Notes under the pieces: model-generated
What the model was told of the DNA's origin: nothing
Databases searched by the model: none
Seen by the model: only the letters and a program-made list of their open reading frames with translations
Assembly (NCBI GenBank): GCA_019240375.1
Contig: JAFAYN010000030.1
Coordinates: 1-7,817 of the forward strand
DNA length: 7,817 nt
Origin: Gemmatimonadota bacterium
GTDB lineage: Bacteria; Gemmatimonadota; Gemmatimonadetes; Longimicrobiales; Longimicrobiaceae
Direction of reading: 5' to 3'
Shown here: piece after piece, positions 1-5,271 of the stretch
Layout of the letters: each line of letters opens with the position of its first letter
Numbering within the stretch: position 1 is the first letter of the stretch
Position numbers and translations under genes: made by a program

Positions 1-593
1 TGAACGACAAGGCCGGCTGCACCTACGGGAACCAGCCGTACTCGATGCCGGTGTGGGCCAACTTCACCGTGATCGGGCCGGGGCCGGGCGTCTTCCAGGC
101 GACGGACGGGAACGGCGCGGTGATCCGCCGCGGCTCGGGCGGGACGCTGGTGAACGGGATCATCGGCCGCTGGCCGGGGGTGGCGTTCTCGCTCCGCGAC
201 GCCGAGACCAAGGCGCTCCTGGACGTGGACAGCCTGATGGTGCGCAACGTGATCTCCTCCGACAACGGCGCCACCTTCGAGGTCGCCGGCCGCAACCTGG
301 GACCGGTCCTGGACGTCCCGGCCAACAACATCCGCCAGGTGAGTGGGGTGGGCTCCCTGTTCGCGGGGCTCCCGGCTGCCGGCGTGGTCCCGACCGCCGG
401 CACGCTCAACTGGCAGCCCGCCGCCGGCTCCGCCGCGGCGAGCGGCGGCCTCGCCTCCTTCACCGGGACGAAGATCGCGGGCCGCGTAACGGGCTACTTC
501 GGTGGGACGCTGGCGGCCACCTCGTACGTGGGCGCCGCCGACCCGGCCGGCACGAAGTGGTGGGACGGGTGGACGGTCTACTATCGCAACTGA
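1..593 (+). CDS. Secreted surface-type protein, C-terminal part (5' end outside window)
   Basis: The frame is open from the left edge (first full codon at base 3) to TGA at 591-593, giving about 196 residues of a longer protein. The sequence is rich in Gly, Ala, Val, Asn and Thr with short alternating hydrophobic stretches (NFTVIGPGPG, AVIRRGSGGTLVNGIIG, SLMVRNVI), as in beta-helix or other all-beta exported proteins. It ends with an aromatic segment, YVGAADPAGTKWWDGWTVYY. From memory, similar endings (YxGA..P.....W..GWT) recur in large secreted proteins of Gemmatimonadota and Bacteroidetes, so I infer a surface or secreted protein. No enzymatic motif is visible. The N-terminus and signal peptide, which would settle export, are off-window. 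A perfect hairpin 23 bases after the stop suggests that the transcript ends here. Confidence 0.75.
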   Translation, partial: NDKAGCTYGNQPYSMPVWANFTVIGPGPGVFQATDGNGAVIRRGSGGTLVNGIIGRWPGVAFSLRDAETKALLDVDSLMVRNVISSDNGATFEVAGRNLGPVLDVPANNIRQVSGVGSLFAGLPAAGVVPTAGTLNWQPAAGSAAASGGLASFTGTKIAGRVTGYFGGTLAATSYVGAADPAGTKWWDGWTVYYRN

Positions 594-615
594 CCGACAC
601 GGCACGGACATGACC

Positions 616-645
616 GCGGCCGGACCCCGCACGGGGTCCGGCCGC
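616..645 (+). terminator. Perfect 13-bp terminator-like hairpin after the secreted protein gene
   Basis: GCGGCCGGACCCC (616-628) pairs exactly with GGGGTCCGGCCGC (633-645) around the 4-nt loop GCAC. Only a weak pyrimidine-rich stretch (CTCCCGTTTCC) follows, so it is not a textbook U-tract terminator. Its position directly after the stop codon at 593 supports a transcription-ending or 3'-protecting role. Confidence 0.7.
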
Positions 646-671
646 CTCCCGTTTCCAGGATTTACGGATCG

Positions 672-1442
672 ATGAACTCGAGATTCTTCAGCGGGGGCTG
701 GCAGGCCCCCTATCCCCCCATCCCCCTTTCCCCCGCAAGCAGGAGAAAGGGGGAGAACTGCAACGACCGCCCCCATCCGGCGCTGCGCGCCACCTTCCCC
801 CAATTCTGGGGGAAGGCTGAACTGCGCGCGGGGCTGGCGCTTTCGTGCGTGGTGCTGGCCGCGTGCGGGGGGCGCGACGGGAGCGCGGCTGAGCACGACG
901 CCGCCGCCGCTTCACGGCCCACCACAAGCCAGCCCGCGGTGGTGGACAGCGCCCTCCCGGTGCAGGAACTGCTGCGCCGCTTCCGCGCCGACCTCCCCAC
1001 GACGCCCACGGAGCTGGCCGGCGTCGCCAGCCGCGACTCGCTGGTGGCGCGCTACGTCGGCGCCCTGCAGGCGAACGACACCAGCGCGCTGGAGCCGCTG
1101 GTGCTGGACCGCGCCGAGTTCGCGTACCTGTACTACCCGACCACCCCGCAGTCGAAGCCGCCGTACGAGCTGCCGCCCGCGCTGATGTGGTTCCAGCTCC
1201 AGAGCAGCAACCGCAAGGGTGTGTTCCGGGCCTTCCGCGAGCTGGGCGGAAAGCCGCTGCATTACGCCGGCTACCGATGCGACGAGAAGCCCGAGGTGCA
1301 GGGGGAGAACCGGATCTGGAACGGCTGCCTGGTGCGTATCCGGCCGGAGGGGCAGGGGAAGGTGGAGGAGGCGCGCCTGTTCGGGGGGATCATCGAGCGG
1401 GCGGGGCGGTTCAAGTTCGTGAGCTACGCGAACGCTTTCTAA
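672..1442 (+). CDS. Putative lipoprotein of unknown function, N-terminus overrun by a palindromic repeat
   Basis: From ATG 672 the product has 256 residues, but only the part from about residue 51 looks like real protein. A short n-region (LRAG), a hydrophobic stretch (LALSCVVLAA) and a lipobox LAAC with the acceptor Cys at residue 65 mark a signal peptidase II lipoprotein. A Cys at 65 is far too late for a normal lipoprotein signal. Residues 10-55 are translated palindromic repeat (see 693-826), so translation may start near codon 51 (CTG at about 822). The mature part has a low-complexity Ala/Ser linker, then a roughly 150-residue domain with motifs such as SLVARYVGALQANDTSALEPLVLD and FAYLYYP. 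The helix followed by 'D...L..L' and beta-rich segments vaguely recalls NTF2-like folds. That is a weak inference, and I do not recognise the family. Two Cys in the C-terminal half (YRCDEK, WNGCLV) could form a disulfide. Confidence 0.7.
   Translation: MNSRFFSGGWQAPYPPIPLSPASRRKGENCNDRPHPALRATFPQFWGKAELRAGLALSCVVLAACGGRDGSAAEHDAAAASRPTTSQPAVVDSALPVQELLRRFRADLPTTPTELAGVASRDSLVARYVGALQANDTSALEPLVLDRAEFAYLYYPTTPQSKPPYELPPALMWFQLQSSNRKGVFRAFRELGGKPLHYAGYRCDEKPEVQGENRIWNGCLVRIRPEGQGKVEEARLFGGIIERAGRFKFVSYANAF
693..826 (+). repeat. Palindromic repeat mosaic, copy A
   Basis: This is a chain of hairpins. TCCCCCTTTC (721-730) pairs with GAAAGGGGGA (745-754), and CCTTCCCCCA (793-802) pairs perfectly with TGGGGGAAGG (807-816) around loop ATTC. 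Bases 788-826 (39 nt) are an exact reverse complement of 5061-5099. Bases 768-782 match 5110-5124 in reverse complement, 729-743 match 5231-5245 in reverse complement, and 777-794 match 5155-5172 directly with one mismatch. The copy ends exactly at the hydrophobic signal-peptide codons of the lipoprotein gene. This is the REP/MITE style of non-coding repeat. No transposase is present in the window. Confidence 0.85.
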
Positions 1443-1451
1443 CGCGAGATC

Positions 1452-1566
1452 GCCGGGGGTATGAAACCCCCGGCTCGGGACTACGACCGCCCTGTCGGGC
1501 GGAATGCGCCCGGAGGACGCCCGCCGTTACTAGCCGGGCTTTTTACAAGCCCGGCGGTGCCGGATG
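1452..1566 (+). ncRNA. Candidate structured RNA / IS200-IS605-type right-end (omega-RNA-like) remnant
   Basis: There is no convincing coding frame here, but there are three strong hairpins in series. GCCGGGGG (1452-1459) pairs with CCCCCGGC (1467-1474). CCGCCC (1487-1492) pairs with GGGCGG (1497-1502) around TGTC. GCCGGGCTT (1533-1541) pairs with AAGCCCGGC (1547-1555) around TTTAC. Single-stranded linkers include GACTACGA, GGAATGCG and CGTTACTAG, and the block ends in GGTGCCGGATGAG. CCGCCG (1521-1526) could compete for CGGCGG (1552-1557). This layout recalls the structured ends and guide-RNA scaffolds of TnpB/IscB elements. That rests on memory of such sequences and has not been checked. No tnpB or iscB gene is nearby. 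The first hairpin starts 10 bases after the lipoprotein stop and could also act as its terminator. Confidence 0.35.
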
Positions 1567-1573
1567 AGCGGAA

Positions 1574-1602
1574 GGGTCGGCATCTCACGTGGACGCCGAC
1601 CC
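1574..1602. repeat. 8-bp inverted repeat in the gap after lipoprotein 1
   Basis: GGGTCGGC (1574-1581) pairs perfectly with GCCGACCC (1595-1602) around a 13-nt loop that contains CACGTG. It lies between the omega-RNA-like block and the three-hairpin element. It may be an extension of either, or an unrelated inverted repeat. No function is evident. Confidence 0.45.
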
Positions 1603-1638
1603 CCCGCCGTTGTCGCCGTTCATTGCTTTTCCCAGAAG

Positions 1639-1768
1639 ATGTTACGGAGGGAGACTCGCGGCTGTTTGCGAGGCTCACTCCGGGCTGGGGAGACTGCCGG
1701 TAGTTTGGCAGGCTCACCGGCCCCGCGGAAGAGACCGGCAGCAGTACCGCCGGGCTCTGGAGCGGCCC
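1639..1768 (+). repeat. Three-hairpin element, copy 1 (candidate structured RNA)
   Basis: Three units start at 1651, 1690 and 1731 and share one design: GAG, A, 5-bp stem, loop, 5-bp stem, G, CTC. Stems and loops are CTCGC/GCGAG with GGCTGTTT, CTGCC/GGCAG with GGTAGTTT, and CCGGC/GCCGG with AGCAGTACC. Every loop contains YWGTWY. The linkers (13 and 15 nt), the leader ending in CGGAGG and the tail GGAGCGGCCC are shared with the inverted copy at 4879-5006, and the 39- and 41-nt start-to-start spacing is identical. The plus strand is given as the likely RNA strand because the non-stem position is then an A/G mismatch, which RNA tolerates. The element sits between convergent gene ends, with no open frame of its own. 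Confidence 0.85.
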
Positions 1769-1790
1769 GCCAGACCCACCACCACGAACG

Positions 1791-1826
1791 AAAAAGCCCG
1801 CCGGAAGATCGCTCTCCCGACGGGCT
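1791..1826 (-). terminator. Rho-independent terminator of the phosphate operon
   Basis: On the minus strand AGCCCG (1826-1821) pairs with CGGGCT (1800-1795). Further inner pairing through TCGG/CCGG-like bases continues the stem, and a run of T (AAAAA on the plus strand at 1791-1795) follows. It lies about 40 bases beyond the Pit stop codon. This is the usual layout of an intrinsic terminator and keeps operon transcripts out of the three-hairpin element beyond. Confidence 0.7.
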
Positions 1827-1867
1827 CGTCATCCAACAACCCCCACCAACCACCGAAAAGACAAAGC

Positions 1868-2917
1868 TCAGAACGAAGGCCCCACCGTGTGAAGCAACCA
1901 GTACGAGAGCGCGGCAATGATTCCCGCGGCCGGGATCGTAACGATCCACGCCCACACGATCCGCCCCGCCAGCGCCCACCGCACCGCCGAAAGCCGCTGC
2001 GTCATCCCGACGCCCACGATCGATCCCGTGATCGTGTGCGTGGTGCTCACCGGGATCCCGAACTTCGACGCGCTGAGGATCACGATCGCCCCGGCCGTCT
2101 CGGCGCAGAAGCCGCCCACCGGGCGCAGCCGGGTGATGCGCGAGCCCATGGTGTGCACGATCCGCCACCCGCCGAAGAGCGTCCCCAGCGAGATCGCCGT
2201 ATACGCCCCCAGCTCCACCCAGAGCGGCGGGGTGATGTCGGGACGCGACAGGTACAGGTGGTGCAGGATCCCCGTTTCGTTGCGGAAGGCCGCCTGCACC
2301 GGCGGCGATGCCAGCAGGCCGACGATGATCCCCATGGTCTTCTGCGCGTCGTTGCCGCCGTGCGCCAGCGAGAGCAGCCCCGAGCTGAGGAGCTGCGCCG
2401 GGCGGAACAGGCGGTCCACCGAGCTGGGCCTCGCGCGCTGGAACAGGTTCAGCACGATGACCATGAGCAGCAGCCCCATGAGCATGCCGATGAGCGGCGA
2501 GAGCGCGATGGCCGACAGCGTCTCCACCCACTTGTGCCCCCAGGTGATCCCGGAAAAGCCCGCCTTGGCGATCGCCGCGCCCGCCAGTCCGCCGATCAGC
2601 GCGTGCGACGAGCTGGACGGGATCCCGTAGTACCAGGTGATCAGGTTCCAGATGATGGCGCCGAGCAGCGCGCCCAGCATCAGGTTCGGGTCCACGATCG
2701 AGGGATCGATGAACCCCGTCGCCACCGCCTTCGCCACCGCGGTCTTCACCACGAACAGGGCCGAGAAGTTGAACAGCGCGGCCCACAGGACCGCGGCGAC
2801 CGGGTTGAGCACGCGCGTGCCCACGATGGTCGCGATCGAGTTCGCCGAGTCGTGGAACCCGTTGATGAAGTCGAAGAGGAAGGCGATGACGACGATCGCT
2901 ACGACGTAGGTAATCAC
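1868..2917 (-). CDS. Pit-family inorganic phosphate transporter
   Basis: The product is a 349-residue polytopic inner-membrane permease of the PiT family, which moves phosphate (as metal-phosphate or with Na+/H+) down an ion gradient. Both family signatures are present in their inverted-repeat halves: GFHDSAN (20-26) and AHGGNDAQKTMG (185-196). They are accompanied by the paired segments IPSSSSHALIGG (99-110) and IPVSTTHTITGSIVG (288-302). About ten hydrophobic helices can be read. I chose GTG at 2917, two bases after the DUF47 stop, because the first helix (VVAIVVIAFLFDFINGFHDSAN) starts directly after it. A longer frame back to 3013 would only add DUF47-overlapping, Arg-rich sequence without family character. 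Length and the DUF47-then-Pit order are typical of low-affinity phosphate uptake operons. An intrinsic terminator follows the gene. Confidence 0.93.
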   Translation of the reverse strand: MITYVVAIVVIAFLFDFINGFHDSANSIATIVGTRVLNPVAAVLWAALFNFSALFVVKTAVAKAVATGFIDPSIVDPNLMLGALLGAIIWNLITWYYGIPSSSSHALIGGLAGAAIAKAGFSGITWGHKWVETLSAIALSPLIGMLMGLLLMVIVLNLFQRARPSSVDRLFRPAQLLSSGLLSLAHGGNDAQKTMGIIVGLLASPPVQAAFRNETGILHHLYLSRPDITPPLWVELGAYTAISLGTLFGGWRIVHTMGSRITRLRPVGGFCAETAGAIVILSASKFGIPVSTTHTITGSIVGVGMTQRLSAVRWALAGRIVWAWIVTIPAAGIIAALSYWLLHTVGPSF

Positions 2918-2919
2918 GG

Positions 2920-3531
2920 TCAGCTGTTCTTGATCGAGATGCTCTCGAGCACGTTGGCCACGTCCTCGCACTGGTCGAGCGCGTCCTCCAGCTTGTCGTA
3001 GAGATCCTTCCACTTGATCACTTCCAGCGCGTCCGGGCTCCCCGCGAACAGGTCGCCGATGGCGGAGTGGTAGATGGCGTCGCCTTCCTCCTCCAGCTGC
3101 TTCAGCTCGCGCGCCCTTTCCACCACCACCTTCTGGTTCTTCATCCCGGCCACGGCGACCACGATGCAGTCCGCGGCGCGCACCAGCACCTCCGAAAGGC
3201 GCCGCGCCGGCTCGCGCGTCTCGGTGATGTGGAACATCTGCGCCCGGCGCGCGGTGCCGTCCAGCAGGTCGATCACGTCGTCCAGCCGCGAGGCGAGCAG
3301 GTGGATGTCCTCGCGGTCCAACGGCGTCACGAAGCTGCGGTCCAGCCGGTCGATGACGTCGTGCGTCAGGTTGTCGGCCTCGTGCTCCAGGTCCTTGATG
3401 GCCTGCACGTGCTGCGTGAGGTTCTGCGGATCGGCGAAGAGCTGGTGGATCAGCTTGGCCGAGCCGGCGAGACGCTCCGCGAGCGCCGAAAAAAGATCAA
3501 AGAACTTCTCGTCGCGAGGGATCAGACCCAT
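2920..3531 (-). CDS. DUF47 / PhoU-like Pit accessory protein
   Basis: The product is a 203-residue cytoplasmic, almost all-helical protein of the DUF47 (PhoU_div) family. Such proteins are encoded next to Pit permeases and are thought to modulate phosphate uptake. Features seen: start MGLIPRDEKFFDLFSALAE, the acidic helix IKDLEHEADNLTHDVIDRLD (about residues 45-64), the segment TPLDREDIHLLASRLDDVID, and a second E-rich helix QLEEEGDAIYHSAI. The E/D-rich helices match the metal-binding helical repeats of PhoU proteins. The ATG at 3531 is preceded by AGGAAA at a usable distance, which supports this start. It is the first gene of a two-gene operon with pit (2-nt gap). A possible PHO-box-like repeat lies about 180 bases upstream. 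Confidence 0.92.
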   Translation of the reverse strand: MGLIPRDEKFFDLFSALAERLAGSAKLIHQLFADPQNLTQHVQAIKDLEHEADNLTHDVIDRLDRSFVTPLDREDIHLLASRLDDVIDLLDGTARRAQMFHITETREPARRLSEVLVRAADCIVVAVAGMKNQKVVVERARELKQLEEEGDAIYHSAIGDLFAGSPDALEVIKWKDLYDKLEDALDQCEDVANVLESISIKNS

Positions 3532-3658
3532 ACGAAGTTTCCTGTTGTGATGTGCGACCGTGAGGAGCGGCAGCCGCCGTCGTACGGATCGCGGGAGTGC
3601 TGCAAGTCCCCGTCCATGCACCGGGGGGCGCCGGAGCGGGGGTCCGACGGGGTGGGAA

Positions 3659-3687
3659 ATTACACCCTGCCACACACCCCCGAAAGG
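3659..3687 (-). promoter_or_regulatory. Weak candidate promoter for the phosphate operon
   Basis: On the minus strand a -10-like TGTAAT (3664-3659) is preceded by CCTTTC (3687-3682), 17 bases further upstream. The -35 match is poor, which would suit a promoter that needs an activator. It lies about 130 bases before the DUF47 start. Nothing better is visible in that leader. Confidence 0.3.
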
Positions 3688-3710
3688 CCGCCCCCTCCGG
3701 CCGGTGTCTT

Positions 3711-3728
3711 CCGTTACCCCGCCGTTAC
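3711..3728. promoter_or_regulatory. Candidate PHO-box-like direct repeat
   Basis: CCGTTAC occurs twice (3711-3717 and 3722-3728), separated by 4 bases, so the period is exactly 11 bp. On the minus strand it reads GTAACGG-CGGG-GTAACGG. A 7-bp repeat with 4-bp spacing is the known layout of binding sites for PhoB/PhoP-type response regulators, although the bases differ from the E. coli and Streptomyces consensus. It lies upstream of the phosphate transport operon, and the context raises its plausibility. It could also belong to the SDR promoter on the other side, or be chance. Confidence 0.35.
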
Positions 3729-3799
3729 AGATTCCGGGCGGCGCGCGGCCTGCCCCCGGTGGGCGCAGAAGTTGCGGCCCGGGGCGAGGGAAACGGTAC

Positions 3800-3828
3800 C
3801 CGGAAGCCGCCCTCCGCGCGGCTTCCGG
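3800..3828. promoter_or_regulatory. Perfect 11-bp inverted repeat next to the SDR promoter
   Basis: CCGGAAGCCGC (3800-3810) pairs exactly with GCGGCTTCCGG (3818-3828) around a 7-nt loop. The right arm ends one base before the -35 box of the SDR promoter (3830). The position fits an operator, or a leftover terminator lacking a T tract. No regulator gene is present in the window. Confidence 0.45.
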
Positions 3829-3829
3829 C

Positions 3830-3858
3830 TTGCCGGACACGGTGGCGCAGGGTACAAT
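3830..3858 (+). promoter_or_regulatory. Promoter of the SDR gene
   Basis: TTGCCG (3830-3835) and TACAAT (3853-3858) are separated by 17 bases, a good sigma-70-type match. Transcription would start near 3865, about 38 bases before the ATG at 3903. The -35 hexamer is identical to that of the acyl-CoA dehydrogenase promoter at 7574. Confidence 0.6.
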
Positions 3859-3902
3859 CCCCGTCCGTGCAACGGCTTCTTCACTGCCAACCTCCTCGGT
3901 CC

Positions 3903-4838
3903 ATGCCTCGTTCTCCCGGACCCCCACACCCCGGTCCTGAGAGCGGCGATCCCGTCGCGTCCTCGTCCACCCCGCCGCAGCTGACCGACATCGTCATCGC
4001 CGACCCGGTGGAAGCGCTCCTGGAGGAGGTCAGCGAGGACCCGGAAACCCAGCCCCAGCCGGTCAGGTACGGCTCGTCGCTGCGCGGGCGCTTCGCCATC
4101 GTGACCGGCGGCGCCACGGGGATCGGGCGGGCGATCGCGCTGGAGCTGGCCCGGCATGGAGTGCACGTCGCCTTCAACTTCTTCGCGTACGACGAGTCGG
4201 GCGAGATCGAGGAGGAGGCCGACCGCACCGCCAGCGAGATCGCGCAGCTCGAGGTGCGCGTGATCTGCGAGGAGTGCGACGTGCGCGACTCGCACGCGGT
4301 GGAGCGCTTCGTGGACACGGTGATCGAGCGCTTCGGGGGGCTGAACATCCTGGTGAACAACGCCGGGATCGGGCGCGACGGGGCGCTCTGGCGGCTCAGC
4401 GACGAGAAGTGGCGTTCCGTGCTGGACACCAACCTGACCGGGGCGTTCAACATGATCCGGGCAGCGGCGCCGCACTTCCGGCGGCAGCACGACGGGAAGA
4501 TCGTCAACGTGTCCTCGGTGCACGGGATCCGGAGCGAGTTCGGGCTGGCCAACTACAGCGCTTCCAAGGCGGGGCTGCTGGGGCTTACGCGCTCCGCTGC
4601 GGTGGAGCTGGGGCCTAGCAACGTCAACGTCAACGCGGTGGCTCCGGGGTACATCCGCACCACCCGTCTGACCAGCGGCGTGCCGGCGGAGATCCTGGAC
4701 ACGGCTCGGGAGCGTGCTGTTTTAGGACGTCTGGGGGACCCGCAGGACGTGGCGAACGTGGTGGTTTTTCTGTGCTCCGAGCTGGCGCGGCACATCACGG
4801 GGGCGGTCATCCCGGTGGACGGGGGGCACCTGCTTTGA
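3903..4838 (+). CDS. SDR-family oxidoreductase, FabG-like
   Basis: The product is a 311-residue classical short-chain dehydrogenase/reductase with NAD(P)-binding TGGATGIG (68-75), NNAG (152-155) and a complete catalytic tetrad N177-S205-Y218-K222. The spacing (28, 13 and 4 residues) is the same as in E. coli FabG. The APGY loop and C-terminal PVDGG also fit 3-oxoacyl-ACP reductases and acetoacetyl-CoA reductases, and the substrate cannot be told apart by sequence alone. The Rossmann domain is preceded by an unusual extension of about 60 residues that is Pro- and acid-rich (LLEEVSEDPETQPQPV). I chose ATG 3903 because a good promoter lies about 45 bases upstream. The frame stays open further up, but that part is low-quality sequence covering the promoter. 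GTG near residue 36 is an alternative start. No clear Shine-Dalgarno sequence is visible. The gene is transcribed alone and divergently from the phosphate operon. Confidence 0.9.
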   Translation: MPRSPGPPHPGPESGDPVASSSTPPQLTDIVIADPVEALLEEVSEDPETQPQPVRYGSSLRGRFAIVTGGATGIGRAIALELARHGVHVAFNFFAYDESGEIEEEADRTASEIAQLEVRVICEECDVRDSHAVERFVDTVIERFGGLNILVNNAGIGRDGALWRLSDEKWRSVLDTNLTGAFNMIRAAAPHFRRQHDGKIVNVSSVHGIRSEFGLANYSASKAGLLGLTRSAAVELGPSNVNVNAVAPGYIRTTRLTSGVPAEILDTARERAVLGRLGDPQDVANVVVFLCSELARHITGAVIPVDGGHLL

Positions 4839-4878
4839 CGGCTTTCTTCTCTGGTGTAGGTGGATGGTTGCGCGTGTG

Positions 4879-5006
4879 GGGCCGCTCCGGAGCCCGGCAA
4901 ACTGCGCCGGGCTCCTGCGCGGGGTCGGTGAGCCCCGGAAACAGCCCCGGGTCTCCCCGCCCGCGGAGCGAGCCCACGATACTACCGTGGTCTCCCTCCG
5001 CTAAAG
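4879..5006 (-). repeat. Three-hairpin element, copy 2 (candidate structured RNA)
   Basis: Read on the minus strand, units start at 4994, 4955 and 4914, so the 39- and 41-nt spacing is the same as in copy 1. Stems and loops are CCACG/CGTGG with GTAGTAT, CCCGG/CCGGG with GGCTGTTT, and CCGGC/GCCGG with GCAGTTT. In the last unit the usual A/G mismatch is C-G, giving a continuous 9-bp stem. The linkers GCTCCGCGGGCGGG and ACCGACCCCGCGCAG, the leader TTAGCGGAGG and the tail GGAGCGGCCC match copy 1 closely. The element follows the SDR gene tail-to-tail and has no open frame. Confidence 0.85.
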
Positions 5007-5060
5007 ATTTTTTGGATACGGCGGAAACTACGGAACAGCGGGACCCCCACTCCACTCTCC

Positions 5061-5271
5061 CGCAGTTCAGCCTTCCCCCAGAATTGGGGGAAGGTGGCGG
5101 CTCTAAGGCCGCCGGATGGGGGCGCACCGGGCCAGGGCATCGCAGGCCCTCACCCCGGCGCTCCGCGCCACCCCTCTCCCAATGCTGGGAGAGGGGGAAG
5201 CAGTCGAATCCGTTGCGGTTGAGCCCCTCCCCTGCTTGCGGGGGATCGAGGGGGCAGGCTGTGGGAGGGGG
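5061..5271 (+). repeat. Palindromic repeat mosaic, copy B
   Basis: The first part (5061-5099) is an exact 39-nt reverse complement of 788-826, and 5110-5124 continues the inverted match after a small gap. A second part is in direct orientation to copy A (5155-5172 against 777-794, 17 of 18 bases). It is followed by the perfect hairpin CCCCTCTCCCA (5171-5181) / TGGGAGAGGGG (5186-5196) with loop ATGC. The last part (5224-5270) has CCCCTCCC pairing with GGGAGGGG and shares 5231-5245 with copy A in inverted orientation. The core CCCAATNCTGGG is kept in both copies' hairpins while the outer stem pairs differ in a compensated way. The block runs into the signal peptide of lipoprotein 2. Confidence 0.85.

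Noticed and set aside
1651..1757. Three regularly spaced repeats read as a mini CRISPR array
   Set aside because: The units are not identical. They vary by compensated stem changes, and the linkers are conserved between the two copies, which is the opposite of CRISPR spacers.
1651..1757. Hairpins as integron attC sites
   Set aside because: There is no recognisable pair of R and L core boxes with the GTTRRRY end, no gene cassettes between the units and no integrase gene.
1620..2786. Long minus-strand frame overlapping pit in another phase
   Set aside because: It is Gly/Arg/His-rich with no motif, is a frame shadow of pit, and runs through the terminator and the three-hairpin element.
1589..3001. 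Long open plus-strand frame (470 codons) opposite the pit gene
   Set aside because: The translation is Arg/His/Asp-rich with no fold signature, and it lies antisense to a clearly recognised Pit permease. This is the usual result of high GC at third positions.
3597..3902. Upstream extension of the SDR reading frame to 3597
   Set aside because: It would include the promoter, the inverted repeat and the PHO-box-like repeat, and its translation has no protein-like features.
4772..5212. Lipoprotein 2 starting at ATG 4772
   Set aside because: It would overlap the SDR 3' end out of frame and translate the three-hairpin element and repeats. The real protein begins at the signal peptide near 5213-5300.
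693..5271. Composite-transposon reading: inverted repeats A/B and the two inverted three-hairpin elements flank the phosphate and SDR genes
   Set aside because: There is no transposase. Distances between repeat and hairpin element differ on the two sides (about 815 against 55 bases), and B also contains a direct copy. Independent insertions explain it better, though inversion by recombination between the 39-nt repeats remains possible.
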